64,000 nt of DNA from Lelliottia amnigena (GTDB taxonomy: Bacteria; Pseudomonadota; Gammaproteobacteria; Enterobacterales; Enterobacteriaceae). The notes under the pieces are model-generated. The model saw only the letters and a program-made list of their open reading frames with translations, searched no databases and had not been told where the DNA came from. Below, one piece after another: positions 31,403 to 44,099 of this stretch. The stretch covers positions 620,001 through 684,000 of the forward strand of contig LR134135.1 in NCBI GenBank assembly GCA_900635465.1. Direction: 5' to 3'. Every line of letters begins with the position of its first letter. The first letter of the stretch is position 1. The position numbers and the translations under genes are program-made.

Positions 31403-32385
31403 TGAGTATTAATAATCATTTTGATGGCGAGATTAAGCGCCGTAATAAAACTGCCGACATCCGCTTTGCCTTTTCCTGCCAGATCCAGCGCAGTACCGTG
31501 GTCAACGGACGTTCGAATAAAAGGTAAGCCGAGCGTGATATTCACTGCACGGCCAAATCCCTGGTATTTTAGCACGGGCAGGCCCTGATCGTGGTACATC
31601 GCGAGCACAGCATCCGCACTATCAAGATATTTAGGCTGAAAAAGGGTATCCGCTGGTAGCGGCCCGCTCAGATTCATCCCTTTCGCGCGCATCTCATTCA
31701 GCACCGGAATGATCGTATCGATCTCTTCCGTACCCATATGCCCGCCTTCACCCGCATGTGGATTGAGGCCACAGACCAGTACGTGCGGATCCGCAATACC
31801 AAATTTGGTGCGCAGATCGTGATGCAAAATCGTAATGATTTCACGCAGTAGTGCTGGCGTTATTGCGTCGGAGATGGCTTTGAGCGGCAAATGCGTTGTT
31901 GCCAGTGCAACGCGCAGCTCTTCCGTTGCCAACATCATGACCACGTTATCGCTGTGCGAGCGCTCTTCGAAGAATTCGGTGTGCCCGGTGAAGGGAACGC
32001 CTGCGTCGTTAATGACACCTTTATGAACCGGACCAGTAATCAGCGCCGCAAATTCGCCATTCAAACACCCATCACAGGCGCGAGCGAGCGTATCCACCAC
32101 GTAATGACCATTATCGGTGCTAAGTACGCCGGGCGTAGCAGGTTTGCGAAGTGCAACGGGGAGAAGCGTTAATGTGCCTTGCTGCTGCGGAACAGGTGGC
32201 TTGTCGGCATGATAGGGCAAGAGCCTTAAAGGCAGACCGAGCATAGTTGCCCGGTCTTGTAATAGTGTTGCGTCTGCGCAGACCACCAGCTCAACCGGCC
32301 AGCTACGCTGCGCAAGCTGGACGACGAGTTCAGGACCAATCCCGGCGGGTTCACCGGGAGTGATGACAACACGCTGTGGTTGCAT
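31399..32385 (-). CDS. pdxA: 4-hydroxythreonine-4-phosphate dehydrogenase
   Basis: 328 residues (E. coli 329). The divalent-metal histidines are in T-G-H-T-E-F (about 135-140), G-L-N-P-H-A-G-E-G and M-Y-H-D-Q-G-L; the N terminus [10 protein letters not shown] is characteristic. PdxA oxidises 4-phosphohydroxy-L-threonine in pyridoxal phosphate synthesis. It overlaps surA upstream by one base and rsmA downstream by four. Confidence 0.97.
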   Translation of the reverse strand: MQPQRVVITPGEPAGIGPELVVQLAQRSWPVELVVCADATLLQDRATMLGLPLRLLPYHADKPPVPQQQGTLTLLPVALRKPATPGVLSTDNGHYVVDTLARACDGCLNGEFAALITGPVHKGVINDAGVPFTGHTEFFEERSHSDNVVMMLATEELRVALATTHLPLKAISDAITPALLREIITILHHDLRTKFGIADPHVLVCGLNPHAGEGGHMGTEEIDTIIPVLNEMRAKGMNLSGPLPADTLFQPKYLDSADAVLAMYHDQGLPVLKYQGFGRAVNITLGLPFIRTSVDHGTALDLAGKGKADVGSFITALNLAIKMIINTQ

Positions 32386-33671
32386 TAGTTGCTCAGTACT
32401 TTTACGTATGCGCTGGCGCGTTGTTCTTGCATCCAGGTTGCCGCTTCTTCAGAGAATTTGCGGTTGAACAGCATACGGTAAGCTCTGTCTTTCTGCGCTG
32501 CGTCGGTTTTATCCACGTTGCGCGTATCCAGCAGTTCAATCAAATGCCAGCCGAAAGTAGAGTGGACCGGTGTGCTCATCTGGCCTTTGTTCAGCTTCAT
32601 CAGCGCATCACGGAAAGCCGGATCGTAGATATCTGCCGCTGCCCAGCCAAGATCACCGCCCTGGTTAGCAGAACCCGGATCCTGAGAAAACTCTTTTGCC
32701 GCGTTAGCGAATGAGGTTTTTCCGCTCTTGATATCAGCCGCAATCTGCTCCAGCTTCACGCGAGCCTGATCGTCCGTCATGATTGGAGAAGGTTTCAGGA
32801 GAATATGACGAGCATGCACTTCCGTTACGGAGATGTTCTGGCTCTGACCACGCATGTCGTTCACTTTCAGGATGTGGAAACCCACACCTGAACGAATCGG
32901 ACCCACGATGTCGCCTTTCTTCGCTGTGCTCAGCGCCTGGCCAAAAATAGAAGGCAGTTCCTGAATTCGACCCCAACCCATCTGGCCGCCTTTCAACGCC
33001 TGCTGGTCAGCAGAATAGGTAATCGCGAGTTTACCGAAGTCACCGCCGTTGCGCGCCTGTTCAACGATAGAACGCGCCTGGCTTTCAGCTTCAGCGGCCT
33101 GATCGGACGTTGGGTTTTCCGGCAGTGGAATCAGGATGTGGCTCAGGTTCAGCTCGGTGCTGGCATCATTCTGATTACCCACCTGCTTCGCCAGTTGATC
33201 CACTTCCTGCGGCAGAATGGTGACGCGGCGACGCACTTCGTTATTGCGTACTTCTGAGATCAGCATCTCTTTACGGATCTGATTGCGGTAAGTCGCATAG
33301 CTGATGCCGTCATAGGCCAGACGGCTGCGCATCTGATCTAACGTCATATTGTTCTGTTTAGAAATGTTAGCAATCGCCTGATCGAGCTGCTCGTCAGTGA
33401 CTTTAACGCCCATTTTCTGGCCCATCTGCAACACGATTTGATCCATGATCAAACGTTCCAGGATCTGATGACGCAGCGTGGCGTCATCAGGAAGTTGCTG
33501 GCCTGCCTGGCCCGAGTTGAGCTTCACAGATTGCATCATGCCATTCACGTCGCTTTCAAGGACTACACCGTTATTTACAACGGCGGCGACTTTATCAACA
33601 ACCTGTGGCGCGGCGAAGCTGGTGTTCGCAACCATAGCGATACCGAGCAGCAGCGTTTTCCAGTTCTTCAT
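32385..33671 (-). CDS. surA: Periplasmic chaperone and peptidyl-prolyl isomerase SurA
   Basis: 428 residues, the E. coli length. A signal peptide ends at S-F-A-A-P (about residue 20). The N-terminal chaperone region is followed by two parvulin domains (about 170-270 and 285-385), each with the G-G-x-x-G-W / G-G-D-L-G-W motif. SurA escorts outer-membrane proteins, including LptD encoded just upstream, to the Bam complex. The gene lies 53 bases after lptD in the same direction. Confidence 0.98.
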   Translation of the reverse strand: MKNWKTLLLGIAMVANTSFAAPQVVDKVAAVVNNGVVLESDVNGMMQSVKLNSGQAGQQLPDDATLRHQILERLIMDQIVLQMGQKMGVKVTDEQLDQAIANISKQNNMTLDQMRSRLAYDGISYATYRNQIRKEMLISEVRNNEVRRRVTILPQEVDQLAKQVGNQNDASTELNLSHILIPLPENPTSDQAAEAESQARSIVEQARNGGDFGKLAITYSADQQALKGGQMGWGRIQELPSIFGQALSTAKKGDIVGPIRSGVGFHILKVNDMRGQSQNISVTEVHARHILLKPSPIMTDDQARVKLEQIAADIKSGKTSFANAAKEFSQDPGSANQGGDLGWAAADIYDPAFRDALMKLNKGQMSTPVHSTFGWHLIELLDTRNVDKTDAAQKDRAYRMLFNRKFSEEAATWMQEQRASAYVKVLSN

Positions 33672-33724
33672 ACTTTTTCCATTTCAATTAACCGCAAAGC
33701 GGATTACGTTGTAAATCAAGCACA

Positions 33725-36070
33725 TTACAAGGAACTACGATACGGCAGAATGTTCGAACGCAGCATCTGCTGAGTACCCAGACCGTAGTTGGAACTCAGG
33801 CCGCGCAACTCGATATTAAAGCCAATCACGTTATCGTATTTGCTCTGATTGTTGCTGGTATCCCAGCCGTTAAGTTTACGCTCGTAACCGACGCGAATCG
33901 CATAACAGCAGGAGTTATATTGCAAACCTAACATTTGGTCAGCTGCCTTGCTGGTATTGGTATCGAAGTAGTACGCCCCCACGACAGACCAGCGATCGGC
34001 GATTGGCCAGCTTGCAGTACCCCCCACCTGAGAAATACCTTCTTTATACTGCTGAGCGGTAAAGTTCGGCAATGTCGCCTGGATATATTCCGGGCTGGCA
34101 TAACGGTAGGTTAACTGCACCAAACGATCTTCGTCACGACGATATTCAAGGGAGGTACTGCTCGTCGAGACATTATTCAGGCGCGTATCGTATTGCACCC
34201 CACCGCGAAGACCCCAACGATCGGTCATGCGCCAGTAAGTGTCACCCGCCCAAACCAGCGAACCGGTTTTGTTGTCTTTTTCCCAGTTGATATCATCATC
34301 ACCGGTGCGCGACTCGGTGAAGTAGTAGATTTGACCCACAGAAACGTTAAAACGTTCAACGGCAGCATCATCATATACGCGGGTGGTGACGCCAGAGGTC
34401 AACTGGTTTGCTGATGCGATACGGTCCAGACCACCATAGGTACGGTCGCGGAACAGGCCGCTGTAATCCGATTGCAGGAAGGCAGAGTCGTAGTTATTGA
34501 TGTTGCTTTGATCGCGATAAGGCACATACAAATACTGCATACGCGGTTCCAGCGTTTGGGTATAACCGCTCGCCAGATTCATATCACGTTCGAAAATCAG
34601 TTTCCCGTCCATCTTGAATTGCGGCAACGTACGGTTTACGGACTCTTCCAGATCTGCGTTATTAGTGCTGTTGTAATTATCGAGATTCTTTTGCTGGTAA
34701 TGCGTTGCCATCAGCTTGGCTTCGGTATCCAGACTCGCCCAATCGTTAGACCACGGCAAATTCACTACCGGCTCGATGTGTAAACGCGTGGCTTCCGGCA
34801 TATCTGAATTGGTGTTTACAAAATGCACGGCCTGACCGTAGATGCGGGTATCAAACGGGCCAACGTCATTTTGATACCAGTTAACGTCCAGCTGTGGTTC
34901 TGCACCGTAGGTGCTGCGCGTCTGGTTGCTAAAGACCTGGAACTGTTTGGACGATACCGTGGCATTGAAGTTTTGAATTGCATAGCCTGCGCTGAATTTC
35001 TGCGTCGCATAGCCATCGGTACTGGAACCGTACTTAGAGGTAAAGTCGTTAAAGTAGTTTGGATCGCTGACTTTGGTGTAATTGACGTTGAAGCGCCACA
35101 CCTGATCCATGACGCCAGCATGTTGCCAGTAGTACAACCAACGGTGGCGATCGCCCTCAGTAGGGTGTTCATCTTCATAAACTTTATCTGAAGGCAGATA
35201 ATCCAGCTCCATCAGACCTGCACCAGCTTGGGTCAGGTAGCGGAACTCATTTTCCCACATAATATTGCCGCGCTTATGGATATAGTGCGGCGTAATCGTG
35301 GCGTCCATATTGGGCGCAATGTTCCAGTAATACGGCAGATAGAACTCAAAATAGTTCGTAGTGCTGTATTTGGCATTCGGGATCAAAAAGCCCGAGCGGC
35401 GCTTATCACCGATCGGTAACTGCAAATAAGGGCTATAGAAAACGGGCACTGGGCCCAGTTTAAAGCGCGCATTCCAGATTTCAGCGACCTGTTCTTCTCG
35501 GTCGTGAATCACTTCGCTTCCCACCACACTCCAGGTATTCGAGCCAGGAAGGCAAGAGGTGAAAGAGCCGTTTTCCAGAATGGTATAGCGATTTTCACCG
35601 CGCTGTTTCATAAGGTCCGCGTTACCGCGCCCTTGACGGCCGACCATCTGGTAATCACCTTCCCAGACGTTAGTATCTTTTGTATTCAGGTTTGACCAGG
35701 CTTTCGGACCTTTCAGGATGACCTGATTGTCGTCATAGTGCACATTGCCCAGTGCATCGACCGTGCGTACCGGAGCAGCCGCGCCTTCGGGCTGCTTCTG
35801 ATGAAGTTGAACTTCATCTGCCTGCAAACGGCTGTTGCCTTGATTAATGTCGACATTGCCCGTAAACGTGGCGTTATCAGGGTAATTACCCTTCGCATGG
35901 TCGGCAGTAATCGTGACAGGCAAGCTGTTCGTATCGCCCTGAACCAGCGGGCGATCGTAGCTTGGGACGCCCAGCATACACTGCGAGGCGAGATCGGCGG
36001 CTAGCCCCTGTTGGCTATACAGGGCCGCACCAATCATGGTGGCCAGGAGGGTGGGGATACGTTTTTTCAT
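33725..36070 (-). CDS. lptD: LPS-assembly outer-membrane protein LptD
   Basis: 781 residues (E. coli 784). Signal peptide ends at G-L-A-A (about 24). The mature N-terminal jellyroll domain starts with D-L-A-S-Q-C, and the C-terminal beta barrel includes the conserved adjacent cysteines N-S-C-C-Y near the end. The N-terminal Cys pair and the C-C pair form the interdomain disulfides needed for activity. With LptE it inserts LPS into the outer leaflet. It heads the surA-pdxA-rsmA-apaG-apaH run and is divergent from djlA. Confidence 0.97.
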   Translation of the reverse strand: MKKRIPTLLATMIGAALYSQQGLAADLASQCMLGVPSYDRPLVQGDTNSLPVTITADHAKGNYPDNATFTGNVDINQGNSRLQADEVQLHQKQPEGAAAPVRTVDALGNVHYDDNQVILKGPKAWSNLNTKDTNVWEGDYQMVGRQGRGNADLMKQRGENRYTILENGSFTSCLPGSNTWSVVGSEVIHDREEQVAEIWNARFKLGPVPVFYSPYLQLPIGDKRRSGFLIPNAKYSTTNYFEFYLPYYWNIAPNMDATITPHYIHKRGNIMWENEFRYLTQAGAGLMELDYLPSDKVYEDEHPTEGDRHRWLYYWQHAGVMDQVWRFNVNYTKVSDPNYFNDFTSKYGSSTDGYATQKFSAGYAIQNFNATVSSKQFQVFSNQTRSTYGAEPQLDVNWYQNDVGPFDTRIYGQAVHFVNTNSDMPEATRLHIEPVVNLPWSNDWASLDTEAKLMATHYQQKNLDNYNSTNNADLEESVNRTLPQFKMDGKLIFERDMNLASGYTQTLEPRMQYLYVPYRDQSNINNYDSAFLQSDYSGLFRDRTYGGLDRIASANQLTSGVTTRVYDDAAVERFNVSVGQIYYFTESRTGDDDINWEKDNKTGSLVWAGDTYWRMTDRWGLRGGVQYDTRLNNVSTSSTSLEYRRDEDRLVQLTYRYASPEYIQATLPNFTAQQYKEGISQVGGTASWPIADRWSVVGAYYFDTNTSKAADQMLGLQYNSCCYAIRVGYERKLNGWDTSNNQSKYDNVIGFNIELRGLSSNYGLGTQQMLRSNILPYRSSL

Positions 36071-36310
36071 ACGTTGTATTTAGTGTTCCATCATCAGTGG
36101 CGTTACGCTGGCAAACGGTCAGAGACTATCTTACTCATCAGCGCAGTACCAGCGTTAATCCTGCCCGTTTGCGAGTCAGAGTGTTAGGCTCGCTATCGAA
36201 TGGCGAGTATGATAATGCAAATTATAGGCGATGTCCCTCAATTGACCGTGGCTCGACCACTGAGATAATGAAGTTGAGTCGGACCAGGAACATGACCGTA
36301 CGGGGAGTAT

Positions 36311-37133
36311 ATGCAGTATTGGGGTAAAATAATTGGCGTCGCATTCGCATTATTGATGGGCGCAGGGTTTTGGGGCGTCTTACTGGGCCTGATTATCGGG
36401 CATATGTTTGATAAAGCACGCAGTCGCAAGATTGCGATGTTTGCCAACCAGCGTGAGCGTCAGGCGCTGTTTTTCGCCACCACTTTTGAGGTGATGGGGC
36501 ACTTAACCAAATCGAAGGGGCGGGTTACGGAAGCAGACATTCAGATCGCTAGCGTATTCATGGATCGAATGAGTCTGCACGGTGAATCTCGTGTGGCGGC
36601 GCAAAACGCCTTTCGCATCGGTAAAGCGGATAATTACCCGCTGCGCGAGAAAATGCGTCAGTTCCGTAGCGTCTGCTTCGGACGTTTTGATTTGATTAGG
36701 ATGGTTTCTGGAAATCCAGATTCAGGCGGCGTTCGCCGACGGTTCGCTGCATCCGAACGAACGAGACGTACTGTACGTGATTGCTGAAGAGCTGGGTATT
36801 TCCCGTATGCAGTTCGATCAGTTCTTGCGCATGATGCAGGGCGGCGCGCAGTTTGGCGGTGGCTATCAGCAACAGCAGCAATCCGCGGGTGGCGGCTGGC
36901 AACAGGCGCAGCGTGGTCCAACGCTGGAAGACGCCTGTAACGTTTTAGGAGTTAAACCGACTGACGATGCGACCACCATAAAGCGCGCCTATCGCAAGCA
37001 GATGAGCGAGCATCACCCGGATAAACTCGTTGCTAAAGGGTTACCACCGGAAATGATGGAGATGGCGAAGCAGAAAGCGCAGGAAATTCAGAAAGCGTAC
37101 GAGCTGATTAAAGAGCAGAAAGGCTTTAAATAA
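36311..37133 (+). pseudogene. djlA: DjlA, membrane-anchored DnaJ-like co-chaperone, frameshifted once
   Basis: The ATG at 36311 opens the DjlA N terminus ([10 protein letters not shown], a single membrane anchor, then F-D-K-A-R-S-R-K). The frame continues to about residue 131 (R-F-D-L-I-R-M), where an extra G in ATGGTTT (36701-36707) shifts it. The rest, with the central TerB-like region, a glutamine/glycine linker and a C-terminal J domain containing H-H-P-D-K, continues in the next frame to 37133. Removing one base gives 273 residues, close to the 271 of E. coli DjlA. DjlA stimulates DnaK and the Rcs pathway. Either a sequencing insertion or a real null mutation is possible. Confidence 0.9.
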
Positions 37134-37139
37134 TGCGGT

Positions 37140-37165
37140 GTCTGCCCGGCAAAAACCGGGCGGAC
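37140..37165. terminator. GC-rich hairpin between djlA and rluA
   Basis: GTCTGCCCGG and CCGGGCGGAC form a ten-pair stem (one G-T) around CAAAAA, between converging genes. No clear T-run follows on either strand, so intrinsic termination is probable but not certain. Confidence 0.55.
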
Positions 37166-37166
37166 A

Positions 37167-37826
37167 TTAAAAGTCGGCAGGCGTTTTAAACGTCATCGAC
37201 GTGCCAAACGCCGGATGGGTAATGGTCAGCCTCTCAGCATGCAGCTGTAGACGCGGCGCCATTGCCAGCGCTTCCGATGTCGCGTAAAAGCGATCCCCCA
37301 GAATCGGATGACCTAACGCCTGCATATGCACACGCAGTTGATGCGAACGCCCCGTAATCGGTTTGAGCAAAATGCGCGCGGTGTTATCCGGCGTATACTC
37401 CAACACTTCATACTCCGTCTGCGCGGCTTTGCCGGTCTCAAAGCACACTTTTTGCTTTGGTCGGTTCGGCCAGTCACAGATCAGGGGTAAATCTACCAGC
37501 CCTTCCGCTTTTTCCGGATGTCCCCAGATTCGCGCGATGTACTGTTTCTTTGGCTCGCGTTCGCGGAACTGACGCTTCAGTTCGCGCTCGGCGGCTTTGT
37601 TCAGAGCCACGACAATCACACCGCTGGTCGCCATATCCAGACGATGCACAGATTCTGCCTGAGGATAATCGCGCTGTACGCGGGTCATCACGCTGTCTTT
37701 GTGCTCCTCCAGACGGCCTGGCACGGACAACAACCCGCTCGGCTTGTTGACCACCATAATATGCTCATCCTGATACAGAATGACCAACCAGGGGTCCATT
37801 GGCGGATTGTAGGTCTCCATGATCAT
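37167..37826 (-). CDS. rluA: 23S rRNA/tRNA pseudouridine synthase RluA
   Basis: 219 residues, as in E. coli. The catalytic aspartate lies in H-R-L-D-M-A-T-S-G (about 61-69), with the R-S-H-Q-L-R-V-H motif (about 165-172). RluA modifies U746 of 23S rRNA and U32 of several tRNAs. It begins 12 bases after rapA on the same strand and likely shares its transcript. Confidence 0.97.
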   Translation of the reverse strand: MIMETYNPPMDPWLVILYQDEHIMVVNKPSGLLSVPGRLEEHKDSVMTRVQRDYPQAESVHRLDMATSGVIVVALNKAAERELKRQFREREPKKQYIARIWGHPEKAEGLVDLPLICDWPNRPKQKVCFETGKAAQTEYEVLEYTPDNTARILLKPITGRSHQLRVHMQALGHPILGDRFYATSEALAMAPRLQLHAERLTITHPAFGTSMTFKTPADF

Positions 37827-37838
37827 GTCGCGCTCCGT

Positions 37839-40745
37839 TTATTGATGCGTCACAACGATCAGACGCAGCGCGTCCAGTCGCCAGCTCGCCTGATCCAGGC
37901 TTTCGAGCACCTGCTGACGGTTGCTCTCGATGGCTGCCAGTTCGTCGTCACGGATGTTCGGGTTCACGGCTCTTAACGCTTCCAGACGAGAAAGTTCTGC
38001 CGAGAGTTTTTCATCGGCTTCGCGACGTGCGGAATCGATCAGCGCTCGCGCGGCTTTCTCAATTTGCGCTTCGCCCTGCTGCAATATGGCGTGGACGTCC
38101 TGTTGAACGGCATTCACCAGCTTGCTGCCCGTATGACGATTCACCGCGCTGAGCTGACGGTTAAAGCTCTCAAACTCCACCTGAGCCGCCAGGTTGGTGC
38201 CATTTTTGTCCAGCATCAGGCGCACCGGTGTCGCAGGCAAGAAGCGGTTAAGTTGCAGCTGTTTTGGTGCCTGTGCTTCAACGACATAGATCAGTTCAAG
38301 CAGCAGCGTACCCACCGGCAGGGCTTTGTTTTTCAGCAGCGAAATGGTGCTGCTCCCGGTATCACCGGACAAAATCAGATCCAGGCCGTTACGAATCAGC
38401 GGATGTTCCCAGGTGATGAACTGCGCATCTTCACGAGAAAGTGCCACATCACGTTCAAAGGTGATGGTGCAACCATCTTCCGGCAGGCCAGGGAAATCAG
38501 GCACCAGCATGTGATCGGACGGCGTCAGAACAATCATGTTTTCGCCACGGTCGTCCTGGTTAATCCCTACGATATCAAACAGGTTCATCGCAAAGCTGAT
38601 CAGGCTGGTGTCGTCATCTTGTTCTTCAATGCTTTCTGCCAGGGCTTGTGCTTTCTCGCCGCCGTTGGAGTGGATCTCCAGCAGACGGTCACGACCCTGC
38701 TCCAGCTGAATCTTCAGCGCATCGTGTTTTTCGCGACAGGTTTTAATCAGATCGTCAAAACCGTCGGTATTTTCCGGCGATGCCAGATAGCCAATCAAAT
38801 CACTGTGCACCTGATCGTAAATGGTGCGTCCGGTCGGGCAGGTATGTTCAAACGCATCCAGCCCTTCGTGGAACCAACGCACCAGCACGGACTGCGCGGT
38901 ATTTTCCAGGTACGGGACGTGGATTTGAATATCATGCGCCTGGCCAATACGGTCCAGACGGCCAATACGCTGTTCCAGCAGATCCGGGTTAAACGGCAGA
39001 TCGAACATCACCAGTTTGCTGGCGAACTGGAAGTTACGGCCTTCTGAACCGATTTCGGAACACAGCAGAACCTGCGCGCCGCTGTCTTCTTCGCCAAACC
39101 ATGCCGCCGCGCGGTCACGTTCGATGATAGACATCCCTTCGTGGAACACCGCCGCGCGAATACCTTCACGCTCGCGCAGGACCTGTTCCAGCTGAAGCGC
39201 GGTGGCTGCTTTGGCGCAAATCACGAGCACTTTCTGCGAACGATGCGCGGTCAAATAGCCCATCAGCCATTCAACGCGTGGATCGAAGTTCCACCAGGTT
39301 CCGGTATCGCCTTCAAACTCCTGATAAATCTGCTCCGGATACAGCATATCGCGAGCGCGTTCTTCAGCACTTTTACGCGCACCCATAATTCCAGAAACTT
39401 TAATCGCCGTCTGATATTGCGTCGGCAGCGGCAGTTTGATGGTGTGCAGTTCGCGTTTCGGGAAACCTTTGACACCGTTACGGGTGTTACGGAACAGCAC
39501 GCGGCTGGTGCCGTGGCGGTCCATCAGCATGGAAACCAGTTCCTGACGCGCGGCTTCAGCGCCGTCACGATCGCTGTTGGCCGTCTGCAAAAGCGGCTCA
39601 ATATCCTGTTCACCAATCAAATCGCTCAACGTATTAAGCTCATCGTTGGAAAGATGTTTGCCAGCCAGCAGTAGGGCGACCGCATCGGCCACCGGACGGT
39701 AATTCTGCTGTTCTTCAACAAACACGTCAAAATCGTGGAAACGGTTGGGATCGAGCAGGCGCAAGCGCGCAAAATGGCTTTCCAGTCCCAGCTGTTCTGG
39801 CGTTGCCGTCAGAAGCAGAATACCGGGGACGCGTTCCGCCAGCTGTTCAATCGCCATGTACTCGCGGCTTGGGGCGTTTTCGCTCCAGACCAGATGGTGC
39901 GCTTCATCGACGACCAGCAGATCCCACTCAGCATCGCAAAGATGCTCAAGGCGCTGCTTGCTGCGACGCACAAAGTCGAGGGAGCAAATCACCAGTTGCT
40001 CGGTTTCGAACGGGTTCTCAGCGTCGTGCTGGGCTTCGGCATAACGCTCGTCATCGAACAGGGAAAAACGCAGGTTAAAGCGGCGCAGCATTTCGACCAG
40101 CCACTGGTGTTGCAGGGTTTCAGGCACCACGATCAGCACACGTTCCGCGGCACCAGACAGCAACTGTTGGTGCAAAATCATGCCCGCTTCGATGGTTTTA
40201 CCCAGGCCTACTTCATCCGCCAGCAGCACGCGCGGCGCGTGACGACGCCCCACGTCGTGAGCGATGTTGAGCTGATGCGGAATCAGGCTGGTGCGCTGTC
40301 CACGCAGGCCGCTCCACGGCATGCGGTACTGTTCGCTCTGGAACTTGCGCGCGCGATAGCGCAGTGCGAAGCGGTCCATACGGTCAATCTGGCCGGCGAA
40401 CAGGCGATCCTGAGGCTTGCTGAACACCAGACGGCTATCGAGCATCACTTCGCGCAGCATAACGTCTGCTTCATCGGTATCGACACGCGTTCCGATATAG
40501 GCGAGCAGCCCGTTCTCTTCTTTTACGTCTTCAATCTTCAGCTGCCAGCCTTCATGGCTGGTGACGGTGTCGCCCGGATTAAACATGACACGGGTAACAG
40601 GGGAGTCATTGCGTGCATACAGACGGTTTTCACCGGTTGCAGGGAACATAATAGTGACCATTCGCGCATCCAGCGCCACTACCGTTCCTAATCCGAGTTC
40701 GCTTTCTGTATCGCTGATCCAGCGTTGACCAAGTGTAAAAGGCAT
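37839..40745 (-). CDS. rapA: RNA polymerase-associated ATPase RapA (HepA)
   Basis: 968 residues, the same as E. coli. N-terminal Tudor-like domains (M-P-F-T-L-G-Q-R-W, about 1-107) are followed by a SWI2/SNF2 ATPase: motif [10 protein letters not shown] (about 175-183), motif II D-E-A-H (about 280-283), motif III L-L-T-A-T-P, and motif [13 protein letters not shown]. RapA recycles RNA polymerase and remodels backtracked complexes. It lies between polB and rluA on the minus strand. Confidence 0.98.
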   Translation of the reverse strand: MPFTLGQRWISDTESELGLGTVVALDARMVTIMFPATGENRLYARNDSPVTRVMFNPGDTVTSHEGWQLKIEDVKEENGLLAYIGTRVDTDEADVMLREVMLDSRLVFSKPQDRLFAGQIDRMDRFALRYRARKFQSEQYRMPWSGLRGQRTSLIPHQLNIAHDVGRRHAPRVLLADEVGLGKTIEAGMILHQQLLSGAAERVLIVVPETLQHQWLVEMLRRFNLRFSLFDDERYAEAQHDAENPFETEQLVICSLDFVRRSKQRLEHLCDAEWDLLVVDEAHHLVWSENAPSREYMAIEQLAERVPGILLLTATPEQLGLESHFARLRLLDPNRFHDFDVFVEEQQNYRPVADAVALLLAGKHLSNDELNTLSDLIGEQDIEPLLQTANSDRDGAEAARQELVSMLMDRHGTSRVLFRNTRNGVKGFPKRELHTIKLPLPTQYQTAIKVSGIMGARKSAEERARDMLYPEQIYQEFEGDTGTWWNFDPRVEWLMGYLTAHRSQKVLVICAKAATALQLEQVLREREGIRAAVFHEGMSIIERDRAAAWFGEEDSGAQVLLCSEIGSEGRNFQFASKLVMFDLPFNPDLLEQRIGRLDRIGQAHDIQIHVPYLENTAQSVLVRWFHEGLDAFEHTCPTGRTIYDQVHSDLIGYLASPENTDGFDDLIKTCREKHDALKIQLEQGRDRLLEIHSNGGEKAQALAESIEEQDDDTSLISFAMNLFDIVGINQDDRGENMIVLTPSDHMLVPDFPGLPEDGCTITFERDVALSREDAQFITWEHPLIRNGLDLILSGDTGSSTISLLKNKALPVGTLLLELIYVVEAQAPKQLQLNRFLPATPVRLMLDKNGTNLAAQVEFESFNRQLSAVNRHTGSKLVNAVQQDVHAILQQGEAQIEKAARALIDSARREADEKLSAELSRLEALRAVNPNIRDDELAAIESNRQQVLESLDQASWRLDALRLIVVTHQ

Positions 40746-40874
40746 AGTTGTTCGGCTCTAATCTTTAATTGCAGGCAATAGTTCAACCGCCGTCGCAGAA
40801 TGACGGCCATCGAAAAATGGGTCCGGGAATGGAAAGGGCGCTATGGTACTGGATGAAGGCGTTTTCGTCACGCG

Positions 40875-43232
40875 TCAAAATAGCCCAAGTTGTCCTGTCA
40901 TGAGTGTAGCAAAATCATCGTCGACGAAAGGTAAAATTCCATCGGCGACGGGCATAAGCTGTCGCGTGAGGTAGTGATCGTAGTCGAGCGGCGACTGTTG
41001 ATAATCCACGGGCTCCGGGCCGCTGGTGGTCCACACATACTTAATGGTCCCCCGATTTTGATACTGTGGCGCGCGGCCACGGCGCACGTTTTCCTCATCC
41101 GCCAGACGCGCTGCGCGAACGTGCGGAGGCACATTACGCTGGTACTCTTCCAGCGGGCGGCGCAGGCGCTTGCGATAGACCAGTTGGCTGTCCAGCTCGC
41201 CGGCCATCAGGCTGGCAATCGTCTCGCGGACGTAATCCTGATACGGTTCATTGCGAAACACGCGCAGATACAGCGTTTGCTGGAACTGCTGCGCCAGCGG
41301 CGTCCAGTCGGTACGCACGGTTTCCAGGCCTTTAAATACCATGCGTTGCTCTTTGCCTTCCTGAATTAACCCTGCATACCGTTTCTTGCTGCCCTGTTCA
41401 GTGCCGCGAATTGTCGGCATCAAAAATCGACAAAAGTGGGTTTCGAATTCCAGTTCCAGCGCGCTGGTTAAGCGCTCTTTTTGCAAATGGTTATGCCACC
41501 ACTCGTTCACGAAAGAGACCAGATGTTTGCCGATTTTCGCGGCGTCTTCTTCGCTGTGCGCGCCTTTTAGCCAGACGAACGTCGAGTCGGTATCACCGTA
41601 AATCACGTCATAGCCCTGCGATTCCACCAGCGCTTTGGTCTGGCGCATAATTTCGTGTCCACGCATCGTGATCGACGAGGCCAGACGCGGATCGAAGAAG
41701 CGGCAGGCGCTGGTCCCCAGCACGCCGTAAAAAGCATTCATAATGATCTTCAGAGCCTGGGAGAGCGGTTTATTGCCGTGTCGTTTGGCTTCTTCGCGGC
41801 CGTGCCAGATCTGGCTGACAATTTCTGGCAGGCAGTTTTTCTCGCGCGAAAAGCGTGCGCCTAAAAATCCTTCGGTGCTGTGCGCCTCGTCGGGCTGCGC
41901 CATACCTTCCACCAGACCGACCGGATCGATCAGGAACGTGCGAATGATCGACGGATACAGACTTTTATAATCCAGCACCAGAACCGAGTCATACAGCCCA
42001 GGCCTGGAGTCCATCACATAGCCGCCAGGGCTGGCCTGAGGAGGGACTTCGCCAAGATTGGGGGCGACGTAACCGGCGCGGTGCATACGAGGAATATAGA
42101 GGTGACCAAACGCGGCGACCGATCCGCCGTGACGATCGACCGCCAGACCGTTGACGGTCGCGCGCTCTAACAGGAACGGCATAATCTCCGTCTTGTGGAA
42201 AATGCGCGTTACCAGCTCGCAGTCTTTCAGGTTATAAGTGGCCAGCGCCGGTTTATCTTCGTGAAAGCGTCGGTCGATCTCGTCCATGCGATCCCACGGA
42301 TTATCGATCGATTTCCCTTCGCCGAGTAGCTCTCGCGACACCGCCTCCAGCGAGAAAGAGGAAAAACTCCAGAAAGCCGATTTCAGCGCGTCGATACCGT
42401 CGATGATCAAACGGCCATTCGCCTGGGCGAAAAACACGCCGTTTTTGAAACCGTGCTCGCGCCACTCAAGCTCGCTATTGCCGCGCCCGAGGACCAGCGG
42501 AATGCGATAGCGTTCGGCGTGTTTTTGCAGGACGCGCAAATCAAACTGCACCACGTTCCAGCCGATGAGCACATCGGGATCGTGTCTGGCAAACCACTGA
42601 TTCAGCTTTTCGAGTAATTGCGGGCGGCTGTTAACGTACTCAAGCTCAAAATCCAGCCCGGAGGCATCGCCGTTTGGCGGCCCAAGCATATACACAATGC
42701 GTTGCCCGCAGCCTTCCAGCCCGATGCAGTACAGCTCGCCGTGGCGCGTGGTTTCGATATCCAGCGACACCCATTTCAAAGGGGGACGATAATGTGGATT
42801 GGGTTTCAGCCGGGCGTTGGTGAGCTTGCTGCCCTGCGGGGTACCGTCGACCCAAACGGGGGCGGTGATAAAACGCTCCATCAGGAAACGTTCAGGCGGG
42901 CGGATATCCGCTTCATACAGGGTAACGCCCGCTTCACGCAGCAGCTTTTCGAAACGCATCAGTTGGCGATGGGCGCGACAATAAAGGCCGTAAACGGGCT
43001 GACGGTGGAAATCTTTCAGGTCCAGCGGCGTGATGCGCCAGCCGTTTTCACCGCGCAGCACGTCCTTCGTTTTTTCGACGTGCTGTTCCGGTATAAACGC
43101 CACGGACTCCTGCGGCGGCAGCGTCACGTTCAGCGGACCGGTATCCGTCGCCAGCCAGAATTCGACCTCGGTGCCCTGAGCCGTGTCCCGCCAGTGCCGG
43201 GTCAGTAAAAAGCCTTCTTGCGCCTGCGCCAC
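40875..43232 (-). CDS. polB: DNA polymerase II
   Basis: 785 residues (E. coli 783), family B polymerase. The 3'-5' exonuclease Exo I motif S-L-D-I-E-T is near residue 154, and polymerase motifs D-Y-K-S-L-Y-P-S (motif A, about 419-426), K-I-I-M-N-A-F-Y-G (motif B) and Y-G-D-T-D-S (motif C, about 546-551) are intact. It carries out translesion and restart synthesis after DNA damage. A LexA box 58 bases upstream indicates SOS control, as for E. coli polB (dinA). Confidence 0.98.
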   Translation of the reverse strand: MAQAQEGFLLTRHWRDTAQGTEVEFWLATDTGPLNVTLPPQESVAFIPEQHVEKTKDVLRGENGWRITPLDLKDFHRQPVYGLYCRAHRQLMRFEKLLREAGVTLYEADIRPPERFLMERFITAPVWVDGTPQGSKLTNARLKPNPHYRPPLKWVSLDIETTRHGELYCIGLEGCGQRIVYMLGPPNGDASGLDFELEYVNSRPQLLEKLNQWFARHDPDVLIGWNVVQFDLRVLQKHAERYRIPLVLGRGNSELEWREHGFKNGVFFAQANGRLIIDGIDALKSAFWSFSSFSLEAVSRELLGEGKSIDNPWDRMDEIDRRFHEDKPALATYNLKDCELVTRIFHKTEIMPFLLERATVNGLAVDRHGGSVAAFGHLYIPRMHRAGYVAPNLGEVPPQASPGGYVMDSRPGLYDSVLVLDYKSLYPSIIRTFLIDPVGLVEGMAQPDEAHSTEGFLGARFSREKNCLPEIVSQIWHGREEAKRHGNKPLSQALKIIMNAFYGVLGTSACRFFDPRLASSITMRGHEIMRQTKALVESQGYDVIYGDTDSTFVWLKGAHSEEDAAKIGKHLVSFVNEWWHNHLQKERLTSALELEFETHFCRFLMPTIRGTEQGSKKRYAGLIQEGKEQRMVFKGLETVRTDWTPLAQQFQQTLYLRVFRNEPYQDYVRETIASLMAGELDSQLVYRKRLRRPLEEYQRNVPPHVRAARLADEENVRRGRAPQYQNRGTIKYVWTTSGPEPVDYQQSPLDYDHYLTRQLMPVADGILPFVDDDFATLMTGQLGLF

Positions 43233-43289
43233 GCCATTATCCCATCAAACAAAACCAGGCCTGATTATAGCCTGGTTAGGGATGTTGTG

Positions 43290-43305
43290 CTGGGATTTTA
43301 TACAG
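43290..43305 (-). promoter_or_regulatory. LexA box upstream of polB
   Basis: CTG-N10-CAG on either strand; on the minus strand it reads CTGTATAAAATCCCAG, differing by only two central bases from the E. coli polB SOS box. It lies 58-73 bases before the polB start. Confidence 0.87.
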
Positions 43306-43327
43306 GTGTTATGGCGTGCGTTTTGCA

Positions 43328-43348
43328 GCCCTCTCACGGGGAGAGGGC
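43328..43348. repeat. CCCTCTC-type palindrome between polB and araD
   Basis: GCCCTCTC (43328-43335) pairs with GAGAGGGC (43341-43348) around ACGGG, ending four bases from the araD stop codon. It belongs to the same short repeat type as 29310-29339 and 49628-49648 and may protect or end the araBAD message. Confidence 0.6.
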
Positions 43349-43352
43349 ACGA

Positions 43353-44048
43353 TCACTGGCCGTAATAGGCCTTCGCGCCGTGTTTGCGCAGATAGTGTTT
43401 ATCCAGCAGCGTTTGTTGCATATCCGGCAGTTGCGGAGATAACTGGCGCGTGAAGATGCCCATATAGGCGATCTCTTCCAGCACAATGGCGTTATGCACC
43501 GCATCTTCGGCGTTTTTGCCCCACGCGAACGGGCCGTGAGAGTGCACCAGCACGCCCGGCATCTGGGCAGCATCGAGCCCTTGTTTTTCAAAGGTTTCGA
43601 CAATCACATTGCCGGTTTCCCACTCATATTCGCCGTTGATTTCGCCGTCGGTCATTTTACGCGTGCAGGGCACCGCACCGTAGAAGTAGTCCGCGTGCGT
43701 GGTGCCTGTCGCGGGGATAGAAAGCCCGGCCTGCGCCCAGATAGTGGCGTGGCGAGAGTGCGTATGTACGATGCCGCCAATCGACGGAAATGATTGATAC
43801 AGCAGGCGATGGGTCGGCGTATCCGAGGAGGGCTTTTTGTTGCCTTCCACCACTTCACCTGTCGCGAGACTGACAACCACCATATCGTCGGCGGTCATCA
43901 CCGTGTAATCAACGCCGGACGGCTTAATGATAAACACGCCTTTTTCACGATCGACGGCGCTCACGTTGCCCCAGGTCAGCGTGACGAGGTTATGTTTTGG
44001 CAGCGCCAGATTGGCGTCGAGTACCTGACGTTTGAGATCTTCTAACAT
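43353..44048 (-). CDS. araD: L-ribulose-5-phosphate 4-epimerase
   Basis: 231 residues, as in E. coli. Class II aldolase fold: zinc histidines in H-T-H-S-R-H-A (about 95-100) and [10 protein letters not shown] (about 168-177), substrate loop G-N-V-S. It converts L-ribulose-5-phosphate to D-xylulose-5-phosphate, completing arabinose entry to the pentose phosphate pathway. It is the last gene of araBAD, 51 bases after araA. Confidence 0.98.
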   Translation of the reverse strand: MLEDLKRQVLDANLALPKHNLVTLTWGNVSAVDREKGVFIIKPSGVDYTVMTADDMVVVSLATGEVVEGNKKPSSDTPTHRLLYQSFPSIGGIVHTHSRHATIWAQAGLSIPATGTTHADYFYGAVPCTRKMTDGEINGEYEWETGNVIVETFEKQGLDAAQMPGVLVHSHGPFAWGKNAEDAVHNAIVLEEIAYMGIFTRQLSPQLPDMQQTLLDKHYLRKHGAKAYYGQ

Positions 44049-44099
44049 GCAATCCTCCAGGAAAAAAAGCCCGCCCTGCGGCAGGCTAAAGGTTCCCTG

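Noticed and set aside
38064..40691. Long plus-strand frames (327 and 318 codons) over rapA
   Set aside because: They lie wholly inside the intact 968-residue rapA on the other strand and show shadow-frame composition.
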